A stretch of 64,000 nt of DNA from Branchiostoma floridae (taxonomy: Eukaryota; Chordata; Leptocardii; Amphioxiformes; Branchiostomatidae). The stretch lies in assembly GCF_000003815.2 (NCBI RefSeq), contig NC_049982.1:27472648-27536647 (forward strand), written 5' to 3'. The notes under the pieces were generated by a model, which searched no databases, was not told the DNA's origin, and was given only the letters and a program-made list of their open reading frames with translations. Of this stretch, positions 11,342 to 23,673 are shown piece after piece (position 1 is the first letter of the stretch; the number at the start of each line of letters is the position of its first letter). A program made the position numbers and the translations under genes.

Positions 11342-13430
11342 TTCTGATATTGGTCTTCAAGTGCAACACCATATAATTTGATACCACAGTGATTTGATTT
11401 TATCAAGGAGATTTTATGGATAACATTGTCTGGACAGCAGGAAACTAATGCGAGCATGTGAAAAAAACGTTTATAGCAAAATATGTCTGCAATTCAAGTG
11501 ATAACGAAGATTTTAAGACTGATAAACCACCAAAAGGATTGGATGATAAACATAAGATTATAATTGTTCCTATTAGGTATTGTCACTGTTTTGTTTTCAG
11601 ATGTCTATTGCTCGAAATTATACAGTTTTTATTATCGAAAACAAACTAGAGTTGGACGATGCCACGCCCCTGTGAAATGATTATTGACTATTGTCTTATT
11701 TCATTAATAGTGGAACCATAACCTGTGGCCTCTGTGGTGAACATCTTAAAGATACATTTGCCAAAACGCAGCCAAAAAAACGAGTCGTGGAGAATAATTA
11801 CCTATTATAATAACCAGTTAATATGCAAGATCAAAGAAAGACATGAAAGACAACAACATTTTGATAGAATACGAGTATTGCACCCATAGTTGGATGTTTG
11901 CACAGACTGAGATCAATGACAGATAAGAGGTGTAATGCTGTCAATCACCACATGGCAACGCAACCCAATCCATAGCAACCAAAAGCCAGGCTGTGGTGGA
12001 CTGATGACCATTGCATACTTCGTCCATATATGGAAAAGCCGGTTACCCTGAGTCAGGGCTATTCTCCATCAAGCTTTTAGGAAGCCGGCGGATGTTGGGC
12101 GGGCTGATATAAGCGAAATTTAATCAGGCTACAAGAACGCGTGTGAACTTGTTGTCGGATCAAAGGCGTCGCCTGACAATGTTCACTAGAACTGCAACAG
12201 TTGTACAGAAGGTGTAGTCTTGTTGGGAAAAAGTAGTCTTGCACGCTCATCGTATTAGAAACGCACCTATACTTTACCGAACACGGATGGACTCCCGTGT
12301 TCAGACCAGAGGACGTACATAACAAAAACTACAAGGTTGATCACGCTGTGTACAGCATAATGGTTTGCAACCAAACGGTGCCTGCAGTTGCCTTCAAACT
12401 GTAACTGTTGCAGTTGTAGTAAACATTGCTAGGGGACGCTTTTGATACATGAAATGAAGGATGGTTTGACAGCAGCTTTAGTGTGGATTTCTAGGTGAAT
12501 AAAAATATATACATTAACTTGCAACTGAAAAAGACCTTCTACTTCTGACAAAAAAATCATTTACTGCTAGGGGAAAAAGTTACATCCAAATAAAGGCTCA
12601 ATCGCCCAGATTGTGACCCATCCTTGGTACTGAATAGTGTTGATTTTTCACACACAATTTCAAATACGTACTACTGCTAAAATTCCATAATACTGCCATA
12701 TATAAAACATGATAAGCATTTTATCTATCGTCTATATCCACGACAACCGATATCTATGGTTGACAACCTTTGCAGACCTCAAATCTAATGCGCGAGGGCG
12801 AAAAAAAGAAAGTTTGAGTATGTAAGAATACTTGAAGGGATAAAAGATGGTATCATAACCAACAAATCTTTTATTCCTGTATTCAATAAAATAGTAACAC
12901 TGGTGTCAACATTAAAACCATAATGGACAAAATAAAATAAGAATTTCTATGAGCAAAGAAAACTGATACAAAATACCAGACAACGTATTTACCTACAAAC
13001 CGGTAGATTTGTTTTATACATTTCTCGACTGGGGAAGAAAAGTGTCTTTAAAACTGTTCTTTATGATGTGTATATGCATGCGAAAGGCATTAAATACCAT
13101 ACACACACATGCAGAACGCGTCATTGTATCAAATCTAAACTGGCTTCAGCGATCTGAAGTTATTAGCAATGAAATATCGAAATTTCGAATGATAGTCTTT
13201 GAGATGAATAGATTATCATCTGCAAAGAAAAACAATAACATAGGGGTGGAGGGTGTGCTTGCGTGTGGCATAAGACTAGGTATGTTTCCGGGCTACTATC
13301 TTAGTTACGGTTACAAAAAAATCTGGCATTAGCTTTATAATTCATCTGATTAGACGCAGCCACTATGAAATTAATATTTTCTTCTAATATTGTAAACGAA
13401 TAACATGGAGAGAATGGACTAAGCGGTGTT
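11342..13430. other. Spacer between genes A and B, no gene
   Basis: 11,342-11,830 aligns with 24,845-25,300 and 45,540-45,750. 12,150-12,480 aligns with 26,460-26,640. 12,817-12,960 aligns with 15,566-15,700 and 26,840-26,960. The stretch is part of the duplicated unit that carries each gene. Short open frames are not conserved between copies. Confidence 0.55.
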
Positions 13431-13599
13431 ACTCTTTAAGCAGAGGTTAGGCTCCGGCTTTTTTTAAAATACTTTTTTGGTGGTTTTTACCGGGCTTTCC
13501 ATTTTGTACCCTTTTCTTTATGTCTCATTGCCTAACGTTATGATGCGTAAAAAAATCCACAAAAATCAACAACCAGAGCCTAACCTCTGCTTGGAGAGT
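13431..13599. mobile_element. Short inverted-repeat element (MITE-like)
   Basis: Left arm ACTCTTTAAGCAGAGGTTAG and right arm CTAACCTCTGCTTGGAGAGT are inverted copies about 170 bp apart. The interior is T-rich and non-coding. A decayed copy that has lost its right arm lies at about 16,150-16,280 in the duplicated promoter block. Confidence 0.55.
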
Positions 13600-13749
13600 A
13601 AACGGTGTAAAGATGGAATCTGAGAGAACACTAGACAAGCACCTAAAGACGTAGTGTTGGTGGCCAGGGAACACGCTGCATGGCAAACTGTAGTAAAAGA
13701 CCAGCTCCTGGCCTTGTACGCTTTATGCAGGTATGCAGGTTACCTGTAA

Positions 13750-13934
13750 TGTTTACGAATATTTGCGAAGCTTTAGTGTAGTTAACCGTCAACCTTTGAA
13801 CTGAGAAATGACGTAATGTCGACACGAGCAGTGTGACACCTACGTTTATGCAGGTAGCCAGGGTACAAGATATGTTTATGGATATTTGCGACGCTTTACA
13901 GTGTATTTAACCTTTGGATTGGCAAATAACGTCA
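13750..13934 (+). promoter_or_regulatory. Promoter module of gene B: forkhead-like and CRE-like sites
   Basis: TGTTTAC (13,750-13,756), TGACGTAA (13,809-13,816) and TAACGTCA (13,927-13,934) lie within a locally doubled segment of about 118 bp ending just before the gene B start. The same order, TGTTTAC then TGACGTAA, occurs before gene C at 27,740-27,746 and 27,811-27,818. Regulatory roles are inferred from conservation only. Confidence 0.4.
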
Positions 13935-14044
13935 TGTGAACCAGAGGCATGTGACACTTAGAACTATTTGCATTCAAGTCATACCTACAAAGCTTACAGG
14001 GACAACGGCACTGTGGATGCAAGAAGGCACTGAACGACACCGCC

Positions 14045-17000
14045 ATGTTGAGGGTCTGTAAGAAACTCCGTGAGGCGGACGCGAAGGGCAAGAGGTACGG
14101 ACTAGCCCGTGCGGAGACAGGCTACCTCCGTGCCCTGGTGGACGCCATGGCTGACATGGACAGGCTGGCGGAAGTGGAGCTGCTCAAAAGTCTGGGCGAC
14201 GTGAACTTGGAGAAGGGAAGACTCGAGAAGGATGTAGGGAAGTTCAACATGGCATTGGCGCTTTACATGGCTGCTATGGTCCGGTATGACAATCGGGATC
14301 AGGAAGAAGGTATAGAAGATCGTTACAAATACGCGGAGAGACTTTTACAAGGGCTGACGTCAAAAGGGTCACATGGTAAGGAACAACCAACTGAAAACAA
14401 TGAAGCTACTACACCTTCAAAGGTGGCTCTAAAGTTTCAACACCTGGACAAGAAGAGGGTCGGTCGTGGTAACAAAGACACTGTGCTGGTTGGATACGCG
14501 CAGTTAATGGTAGAGGGGATAGTAAACGACAACAACATGTTAGAAACAGAAGCGATTAAAAGTCTCGGTGACGTGTACATGAAAAGAGGAACAGAAACTA
14601 GAGACACTAGAGACTTGACCAAAGCTACTGCTCTGTACAATACGGCACTGGCGCGGTGTAACAACGTTCAGGGAACAGTTATCATTGTCCACCGCTTATT
14701 GTTCACAGCAAAAATCAGGCAGTACATCACCACAAACAATACTAAGGTGAGTGTTAGCGATTCACATAATTTGAGTGGGGTATGGAGCGCTCCTCAGTGG
14801 GAGTATTTTTGAACTGGGCTATTTTGCAATTTTAAATGGTGTGTACTGGAAGAGTCCATTCTTGCACAGAGGGGGACATTTTTTTTAATGTGTTTATGGA
14901 CTTTGGTGATTTGATATGTCAAAGTGTTTCAGTGTGGTTATTTTATGACTGGTCTATTTTACAATTTTACATAGGTTGTGCTGGAAGAGTCCATTCTTAC
15001 ATGGAGGAGGGGATTTTTAAATTCCATTTTTGGGACTTCCGTCCAAGTCCAATTTTAGCGGATGTATTTTTGGACTGCACCACTTTACATAGGGGTATCG
15101 CAAGAAGAGTCCATTCTGGATCTTGCATGGGGATGTTTTCAAATTTAGCTTTAGACAGGTGATGATTCAATATTCCATTTTTAGCGGAAGTGTTTTTGGA
15201 CTGGTCTATTTTTACCTTGTCATGCCTTTTTTGCTTAGTTCAACTTTGGACTGGGTTGCTTAATCAAAAGGCCATGTTTTCAGTTGGAGTATTTCTGGAC
15301 TGGCCTATTGTGCAAATTCACATGTAGTGCACTAGAAGAGTCCATTCTTGCACAGGGAATTTTGTAAGATTCATTTTTGGGTGTCATTAAGTGTCATTGA
15401 TAGAAGTGACTTTTAAACAAAGTGTGCCATTTTTGCACATGGGTGATTTTGGAATAGTCTATTGTTGCATGGGGAGGGAGATGGCTGAAATATACTGTAT
15501 TTGCTCTCAAGCAAATGTCGGCCTTTCTAGTTTAGGCTAACTTTTCAGTTGGAGTTAAAATTGAAGTATGTAAGAATACTTGAAGGGACAAAACATGGTA
15601 TCGCAACCAACATGTCTTTTATTTCTGCATTCAATAAAACAGTTGGTAAAATGTTAACACCGGTGTCAACATTAAAATCATTATGAACAAAATAAGATGA
15701 GTATTTCTATGGCAGAGCAACGTATTTATCTTCAAATCGGTAGATTGGTTTATACGTTTCTAGACTGGGGTAGAAAAGTGTCTTAAAATCTTACCTTAAT
15801 GATGTGTATATGCATGTGAAATTCCTTTGGAATACAAACACAGTTTATTGTATCAAATTTCAAAGTCTGGCTTCAGCAAACTGACGTTACTAGCAATAAA
15901 TAGTTGAAATTTCGAATGATAGCCTTTGAGATAGGATAGATAATCATCTGCAAACAAAAGCAATGATATTGGGGCGAAAGGGGGCGCTGTCACAATGACT
16001 AGGTATGGTTGCTGGCTAGTCATGGTGACAAAATAAATCTGGCGTTAGCTTTGATATCCATCTAATGGGACAATTTTTTTATTGTAAAAGAAGAACATTT
16101 AGGCTTGATGGCAGGGACATACATAATGGAAACCTAAATGGACTAAGCGGTGTTACTCTCCAAGCAGAGGTTATTCTCCGGCCTTTTTAAAAACTTTTTT
16201 ATGCGTTTTCATTGGACTATCCATTTAGTACCTTTTTTTTCTTTATGTCTCGCGGCCTAACGTTATGATGCGTCAAAAAAAAGGAAAAACAATCTGTGTA
16301 AAGATCGAATCAGAGAGAACACTAGACATTGAAACATCTAAACACGCAGTGTTGGAGGGCAAATAACATACTACCTGGCAAACTGTAATAAGAGACCAGC
16401 CTCTGGCCTGAGTACGTTTTATGCAGACAGACAGGTTACCTGTAATGTTAACGAATATTTGTGAAGCTTTAGGTGTAGTTAACATTTAACATTTGAACGG
16501 ACAAATGACGTAACGTTGACACGAGCTACGTTTTTTTCTGGTAGCCAGGGTACAAGACATATTTACGGGTATTTGCAAGCTTTAGAGTGTATTTAACCTT
16601 TAGATTGACAAATAACATCATGTGAACCCTGTGATACCTATTTGTATTCAAGTCATACCTGCAAAGCTTACAAAGACAATGCTTGAAAGGTGACGCACTT
16701 TCGAGTGCTGGTCCCGACTTCGAATTCCAACACATATGTTGCCTGAAGGAAAGGACCTGGTGCCTCACATGCTTTCCTTGCAAGCTGAGGCATATGTTTT
16801 AAAAGTATCTTCTTTATCATTATATTCATACATAGTATGCTTCTATATCGGCATGCGTAGGTCAATTAATTTGTACATTATTCCAAATGCGAGGCCAGAT
16901 AACTCATATGTAACTTTGTTGTAACTCTTATATAATTTTTACTATCGATGATATTTCTGGTTTCTGAATCCGTATATAGCCTTGTAGTACTGCTGTTTAG

Positions 17001-20000
17001 TCAGGGCTGTTGCCATACGTTGTACCATGTATAGTACAAATGCCGAGCGATAAAGTTCGTTCTTTCATTCATATGTCCGATTATGACTCGGAAAGACTCG
17101 GAAAGGATGTAAGGAAGTTCAAAATTGCCATGGCGCTTTATGTGGCTGCTATAGTCCGGTGTCGCCATCGGGATCAGGGACAAGGTATAGAACACCGGTA
17201 CGAATACGCGGAGAGACTTTTACAAGGGGTGACGCAAAAGGGGTCACAGAGTCAGGGACAAACAACAGAAGGCAAGAAGACGACTACACCTGCAATGGTG
17301 GCACTAAAGTTTCAAGATCTGGACAAGAAACGGGCTGTCGGTTGTTACACAGACACTATGAGGAAAGAATAGTTGCAAAAGTCTTTATTTTGACAATTTG
17401 GGGTGTCTGTGTGTAATGGTATATCTTATGAAGGCTTAATTATGGTAGGTGCCCTCTCATATTTGGTCCATGTATACAATGATGCCCCATTAAACCATTC
17501 ACCACATTTACAACATACACTTTAACGTCGGCCTTCCTCCAATGGCGTCAGGTCCTTTATATTACATTCTAATTTTGGGCAAAGTCCAATTATGTGTTTA
17601 AGCGTTGATCATTCTTTGCCTTTTCTATCCGTTCTCATAGAAGTCAACTCGAACGAAACGACGACAAAACGTGAGAGGACAGAAGGACCACATCTCTTCC
17701 TTCTCAACTGCAACCTCAAGTGACATTATTAATGAACGAATGCGCCGTCTACACAGGTAGGAACAGGGATTGTTGTAATGCTCTATTGTTGATTTTGACT
17801 GCCATATAAGGTACAAAAATCTCTGTGTATTTAAGAATGGTGACATAGACATTTTGTTATCCTTTTTCAGTGCCCCGGAACTGCAGAAAGCTGAAAACCA
17901 GCCAGGAGTCAACGATGACATGTTAGTGCTTTTTTTAGTCATCACAAATGATTCTTAGATGTAAATTATCTGCTTTGTACAAAATATGTTCAAAACTGTA
18001 TACTAATGCAAATATTCACAGACAACTCAAGAAGCTTTATGATATTTGGTATTTATGTAGACATAGGCAAACGCGTACATGTTTGATTGTTGACCTTCCT
18101 GTGACCTGCTGTACTGCAGCTGAACTTCCGGTTTGTTATTTCGTACCCCGAGCATATGTGACTTCGCAGTAGATGCCTTTTTGGTTCACAAATAAGTGAT
18201 GCCCCTCTCCCCTTGCAGCCTTTAGGGAACCGTAGGGGATTTGGGACTTTGAATGTTAGGTTGTCATAAAGATTAGTATATAATCTGCATGATTAATGAG
18301 AAAATTGTATAAATCTACTCTGGGTCTTCATAGTAGGCTTTGAAACATATGAAAGATGCATTTGAAAAACAGAGGAATATAATGTAGAATTTAGATATAC
18401 TAATAGATATTCAACTGCACGAAATGCGAATGAAATATGTATTAGCATATATAAAATCATGTATCATATCCAATATTAAATAGTCAAATATAATATATAA
18501 ATACTTACATACGATACTGTTTAATAAAGGATGGCTCATATCATTTTGATAATAAACATAATTTTGAATTCAAGAATATCCTGCATTCATGTGAATGATT
18601 AATTTCTAATAAGGTTTTGTTATTCTATTTCATATCCATGTTCATTTTAACATTAATTTCAACTCAGATGAACAGTGCTACAAATTCGTTACTATTCGCG
18701 ATCGAATGATAAATCATTTTGTAATAGTTTTATCCTATGATGACATATTTACAGTGTATACAAAGAGCATCTACATGATGGCTGCAGGGCCCTGCAGACT
18801 GGAGACCTGGACAAAGCAGAAGAAAGTTTTGCAGCTGCGCTAAAGTCTGTTCATGTCCAAGGTAAGTCTAAGAATATGAACTTAGTTCAAATAATCTAAA
18901 AGTGACTGCTGATACATGGTTCACGATCCTTGATTATTTTCGACACACAGATGCGGTCTCTACAATATTAACGGGGGTCGCCCTAAGATGCCCACTTTTT
19001 TTACGCGTTCGAACTCACGGCGCTCCATCATTGCAAAAGAGTGGTCAAGTTTTGATCAATGAATTTTTAACACATTCATCTAGAGACCATACTTGAATAA
19101 GGAAGGCATCCATACTGTTCATGAACCCTTCACCCTCCGCGTTACAGCTGGCAAACACCGAGGACGTTATCGTGAATATAAATTCCGATTTTGAGCTGCG
19201 TTAGACAGTGCGCCCTATCTTGCCCCGCTTTTGGAAGTTGCTCTCTTCGGAAGCTGGTGACCAATTTAGACAAACATAAATAAAAATTCTAATTTTATTA
19301 TACATTAGCGTTCTTTTGACATTAGAATTGTGATTGTGTGTGCTTCTGGTCTCCCGCGAGGAGGGCTAAATCTGTCACAATCCAGGTTGTGTTTTCATGG
19401 GAAATGGACAAAATGCACTGAATGCGGCGGCCCGACTAACAAAATCATTACAAAAAACGACAACGTCAAAATCACAAAAAACTTTGTGTACATATTGGGA
19501 AACATATTCGACATCACTCTGTGAAGTTTCATTTTTATAGACGATACGAATCATTTGTTAGAGTAACAAATCTTTTGGGCGTTCGCTCGTCTGCCACTTG
19601 CGGGGCCACACTCCCTGAGGAAAACAACGGCGGTGATGCTTATGTTGTTTTTTCTATGACCGGTCTACAACTCAGCAAACATTTGAAGACCAATATTTGT
19701 AGTGTTTTGTGAAGCTTTATTTCTTATGTGCATGACAGTTGTGTGGCTGTTTTACCGGTTGTTTATTTATGGACAAGAGCCACCAATACCTAGCAAAAGT
19801 TGACCACAGTGATTCGGCGCTACCAACATTATTGTGTAAATTCTGTCTTCAAAAAAAAGGGAAGTGAATACGTGTAAGTATTTCTTTAATAGAAGAAAAG
19901 CTGTTTGTTTGGACTTGGTTTATTTACCTTTCTAATCATCATAGTCAGTGGCAACAAACACGACGTACTTACTAGTAGTTCAGAAAAAAAACTGGGCATC

Positions 20001-23000
20001 TTAGGGCAGGGAGCATGTTAGGGCGGCCCCCGTTATGTATTTTCATGTTACTGCCATGAAGGTGTTACGGATACGACTTATGAAAGCACTGATGACCACA
20101 ACCTTTGTGGGGTTTTATGTACAATGTGCAAATACAAATATAAAATCATCACGAAGTAGTAAAAACAAAATTGCGACTGAGACTTTTCAACTTACAGGTC
20201 AACACAGAAAGGAGGCAGAGCCCCTGTACAAGTTGGGCGAGGTCTATCTGGAGAGAGGAATCCAGTCAAAGGACGGAGGTGATTTCACCAAGGCTGCAGC
20301 ACTCTGTAATGCAGCACTGGTAAGATCGAGTAGAGAAGAGCAAACAATCAAGGAAATAACTCCAGCATTTGTTAAGGAAGTCCTGAAGATCGAACAGAGG
20401 ATAGAAAGTGATGATGCAGAGAAACACAAATTGATGCTGAAGGCTGATAGGAACTATGTAGAAAAAGAGATTAAAAGAATTGAACAAGAAGTAGATCCTT
20501 ATAGCCTTGATGACGAGGACCCAAAGATAAAACAGGTTGAGATGGAGAGGGTTGAAGCAATCAAAGCATTGTGTCAGACACTGGTTCATCAGCGTAAAGC
20601 GTTCATAGCTGGCCTTGTAGATGAATGCATTGAGGTGATGGGCCCCCCTCCCTGTAAGTACGCCATGATAGGTTTGGGTTCACAAGCCACAGGATTGGTA
20701 ACTCCGTACTCTGATCTGGAATTTGCCATTTTGGTAGAGGAGGAAACCGAGCCTAATGTGAGCTATTTCCGTAACCTCACTCAATATCTGCATCTCAAGG
20801 TGATAAATCTGGGAGAGACCATTCTCCCTGCCATGGGGATTAAGTCTCTTAATGATTTCTACTCAGACGACCCACTAGACAGCTGGTTTTATGATTCAGT
20901 AACACCGCGTGGTTTTGCGTTTGATGGAGCCATGCCACATGCGTGCAAGACTCCCTTCGGCAGGGGCAGAAAAAGCAAACTCATCCGCACACCATGCAAT
21001 ATGACCAACGTTCTAAAAGAAGACCTCACTCTTCATTTAAAGAAAGGCTACCATCTCGCTAGCATTCTGGGAAACGTGTCTTTTATCACAGGAGACCAGG
21101 ACTTGGTAGATGAGTACAGGTCGTTATGGACTCAGCAATTTCAAGACAACAACAGCAGAGTTCCGCTGAATATGGCAATTAGTTTATTGGGTGATAATGT
21201 ATCGACTTTTCAAACCCAGGCTCTCACTGACGAACTGCGGAATGTTAAGAAAGAAATCTATCGGTTTTCAAGCCTTGCCGTATCCTTTTGGGCGCTACTT
21301 TATAACATACAGCCGACCACAATCTGGGAGACTATTCAGGAGCTAAGAAACAGTGGAGTCGTCAGTAGTGAGAACGCACACCACTTGAGTGTGCTGGTCA
21401 GTATCTCAGCAGAACTGAGGCTGCGGACATACATGAACAATGGTGGTCAGGTGGAAAACATGTCAGTCTTATGGTCAATGTATACCGATACGGGTATTGA
21501 AGATAAATTACAGAAAGTGTTTTACATCTCAAATAGAAAACAGCTCATGAGATATTATTATACAGAAAGACCACTGAAGCACTTTATTTCACAGCTGACC
21601 GACCCTCAACCGGTAAAAATAACGTCAATCTTCTTTGACAATTCTCCAGAATTGAAAGCAGAGGTATATAAAAGTATTTGTGACTTCGAAAATCTCAAGA
21701 CATGCTCAGAACAAACGCTACATTACTATTTATCGAAATATGGGGAAAACACTGCACATAGTGATGTTGCAGCCTCACTTGATAACTTGGCTTTCGCTTT
21801 GGGGGCTCTTGGTGATCACAAAAATTCTGTTCGCTATTATGAACAGTCACTACAGATGAGGCAGAGTATATACAGCGAGGACACTGCACATCCTGACATT
21901 GCCAGCTCACTTAACAACTTGGGTCGAGTCTGGACTGACCAAGGGGATTACAGAAAGGCGTTTAGCTATTATGAACAGTCGCTACAGATGATGAGGAGTA
22001 TCTATGGTGAGGACACAGCACATCTTAACATCGCGATCTCGCTGAACAACTTGGGCGGGGTTTGGCGTCAACTCGGAGATAACAGAAAGGCGGTCAAATA
22101 TTTTGAACAGTCACTACAGATGAAGCGGAGTATTTACGGAGAGGACACTGCACATCGTGACATGGCCGGCACACTTGACAACTTGGGTGGGGCTTGCAGT
22201 AGCCTTGGGGATCTAAAAAAGGCGGCCAACTATTATAAACAGTCATTACTTATGAAGTGGCGTATCTATGGTGAGAACACTGCACATTCTGACATTGCCG
22301 ACTCACTTAACAGCTTGGGTACCGTCTGGGACGAACTTGGTAATCTTGAAAAAGCGATTAGCTACTACACACACTCACTAAAGATAAACCGGAGTGACCT
22401 TTTGTATCACAGAAAGGCAATCAGCTACTATAAAGAGTCACTTCGGATGAGGAGGAGTATTTATGGCGAGGACACTGCTCATCCTGATATCGCCGCCTCA
22501 CTTGACAACTTGGGTTGCGCCTTGAGTGACATTGGGGATCACATAAAGGCGATCGGCTATAAGAAACAATCACTACAGATGAAAAGGAGTATTTATGGTG
22601 AGAACACTGCACATGCAGACATCGCCGCGTCACTTAACAACTTGGGTAGCGCTTGGAGTGACATTGGGGATCACAGAATGGCGATCAGCTATTATAAACA
22701 ATCACTAGAGATGAGGAAGAGTATTTATGGTGATGCCACTACACATCCTGACATCGCCATGTCACTTAACAACTTCGGTAAGGTCTGGAGTGACCTTGGG
22801 GACCACAGAAAGGCGGTCAGCTATTATGAACAGTCACTACAGATGAGGCGGAGTATCTATGTGGAGAACACCGCACATCCAGACATTGTACAATCGCTCA
22901 ACAATTTGTGCGCCGCCTGGAGAGAGCTCGGTGATTACGGAAAGGCCATGAACTATCTTCAACAAATGAAACAGGTCATTGAGGTCATTACAACTTCATA

Positions 23001-23007
23001 TAAGTAA
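14045..23007 (+). CDS. Gene B: TPR / nucleotidyltransferase-like / TPR protein, 5 exons, 1261 aa
   Basis: Coding exons 14,045-14,746, 17,641-17,756, 17,871-17,921, 18,755-18,861 and 20,198-23,007, with the same phases as gene A. The frame upstream of 20,198 is intron and transposon sequence, so a start at 20,035 is not used. Domain order matches gene A: N-terminal TPR-like units, nucleotidyltransferase-like motif from residue 484 (GS...SDLE), helical linker, then about ten 44-residue TPRs. Units 5 and 6 of the array are fused by an in-frame loss of about 23 residues near 22,394 (junction [11 protein letters not shown]), which explains the shorter protein. Intron 1 (2.9 kb) carries a tandem repeat, a second promoter copy and a decayed exon 1. 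Intron 4 carries a complete MITE. Biochemical role is unknown. Confidence 0.85.
14780..15535 (+). repeat. Degenerate tandem repeat of about 115-133 bp in intron 1 of gene B
   Basis: The phrase gaagagtccattcttgca recurs, with drift, at about 14,848, 14,981, 15,101, 15,330 and 15,450. The array ends with a block (gctgaaatatactgtatttg...aatgtcggcctttctagt) that reappears inverted at 51,500-51,560. It is therefore part of a dispersed family, not exon sequence. Confidence 0.55.
15560..16780 (+). repeat. Second copy of the gene B upstream region
   Basis: Aligns in order with 12,817-14,000, including the decayed MITE arm (about 16,150), the cagacaggttacctg block and TGACGTAA at 16,506-16,513. The second CRE-like site and the exon 1 start are degraded. 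Together with the exon 1 fragment at 17,085 it records a duplicated promoter/first-exon module now inside intron 1 of gene B. Confidence 0.65.
16985..17075 (+). repeat. 3' end of a retroelement with TTCATTCAT tail
   Basis: The sequence ends in gataaagttcgttctttcattcat, a LINE/SINE-like 3' terminus with a short tandem tail. It directly abuts the truncated exon 1 fragment and probably replaced its beginning. Confidence 0.4.
17085..17372 (+). pseudogene. Decayed extra exon 1 of the TPR family
   Basis: Codes for a fragment matching residues about 59-147 of the intact exon 1 copies ([20 protein letters not shown] ... [20 protein letters not shown]). The initiator region and the second TPR-like unit are missing, there is an early stop, and no donor matches the family. 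It is a relic of the same kind of duplication that gave gene C two working first exons. Confidence 0.75.
18971..20033. mobile_element. 1.06-kb MITE with ACGGGGG termini, TA target, in intron 4 of gene B
   Basis: Left end ACGGGGGTCGCCCTAAGATG; the right end is its inverted counterpart interrupted by about 15 extra bases (gggcatcttagggc...ttagggcggcccccgt). Both ends are flanked by TA. The paralogous introns of genes A and C lack it. Two short open frames inside (about 64 and 63 codons) match nothing I recognise, so it is scored as non-autonomous. Confidence 0.7.
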
Positions 23008-23150
23008 TAAGCAGCAAACATAGTAGAAGTAAATGATCTCTTCTATCAAGGAATCTCACTTTACAACATTTTCCAAAGATGTCAGACTATAGGCCTGAAA
23101 AAGCCATCACATAAATTGGCATCATGATACAAAATGTATATATATTGTGA

Positions 23151-23156
23151 AATAAA
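23151..23156 (+). promoter_or_regulatory. Polyadenylation signal of gene B
   Basis: AATAAA, 144 bp after the stop codon, within sequence aligned to the 3' flanks of genes A and C. Confidence 0.6.
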
Positions 23157-23424
23157 AGTTATGAATTTCGTTTTTCTTTAATTTGGTTGTTGTCCTGAAT
23201 GATGTGGTTGTGATTGACATGGTTTGATCCGTACTACTGTCAGATTGGGGCGATGACAGTTTACTTCCTGATGTTGTATACGCCTGTTAGTGTTGACGAC
23301 GAAAGACTGTACGCTCGTACAGGGGGTGATGACTGCCTCCCCTCAAAAACAATGTGCACAACCCGATCTTTCGGGCATAATTATAGAGAACTCAAACCAG
23401 TTTAAGCTCACTAAAGAGCTAGTC

Positions 23425-23673
23425 TCCTACTCGTCGTGACAGAGGGGGCAGACGCCATGTACAGTATTTACATGTTCATTGTACCGGGGAAATTCCCCGA
23501 GCTCTTTGCGACAAGCACAATGAACTTGGACCACGGCTAAACGTCCAGTCCTAAGGACTGCAACCCTTTCCGGTAGCCCGCATGTTCGTTGAGCAGCCGG
23601 AATCGAACTCACGGCTTCTAGTTCCAGAGGCAGGGCTGCTAACCACTAGAATACGCACGCTACAGATAGGCCT
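23425..23673 (-). repeat. tRNA-derived SINE downstream of gene B
   Basis: Nearly identical to the copy at 6590-6836, with the same A-box and B-box-like motifs on the minus strand and the same distance from the stop codon. It was inherited through the gene duplication, not inserted separately. Confidence 0.6.

Noticed and set aside
14836..15162. 108-codon frame in intron 1 of gene B
   Set aside because: It lies wholly in a degenerate tandem repeat and has no counterpart in the other genes.
20035..20197. Upstream extension of the gene B exon 5 frame to an ATG at 20,035
   Set aside because: The extension crosses the end of a MITE and intron sequence. The acceptor before 20,198 matches the family exon 5 border in genes A and C.
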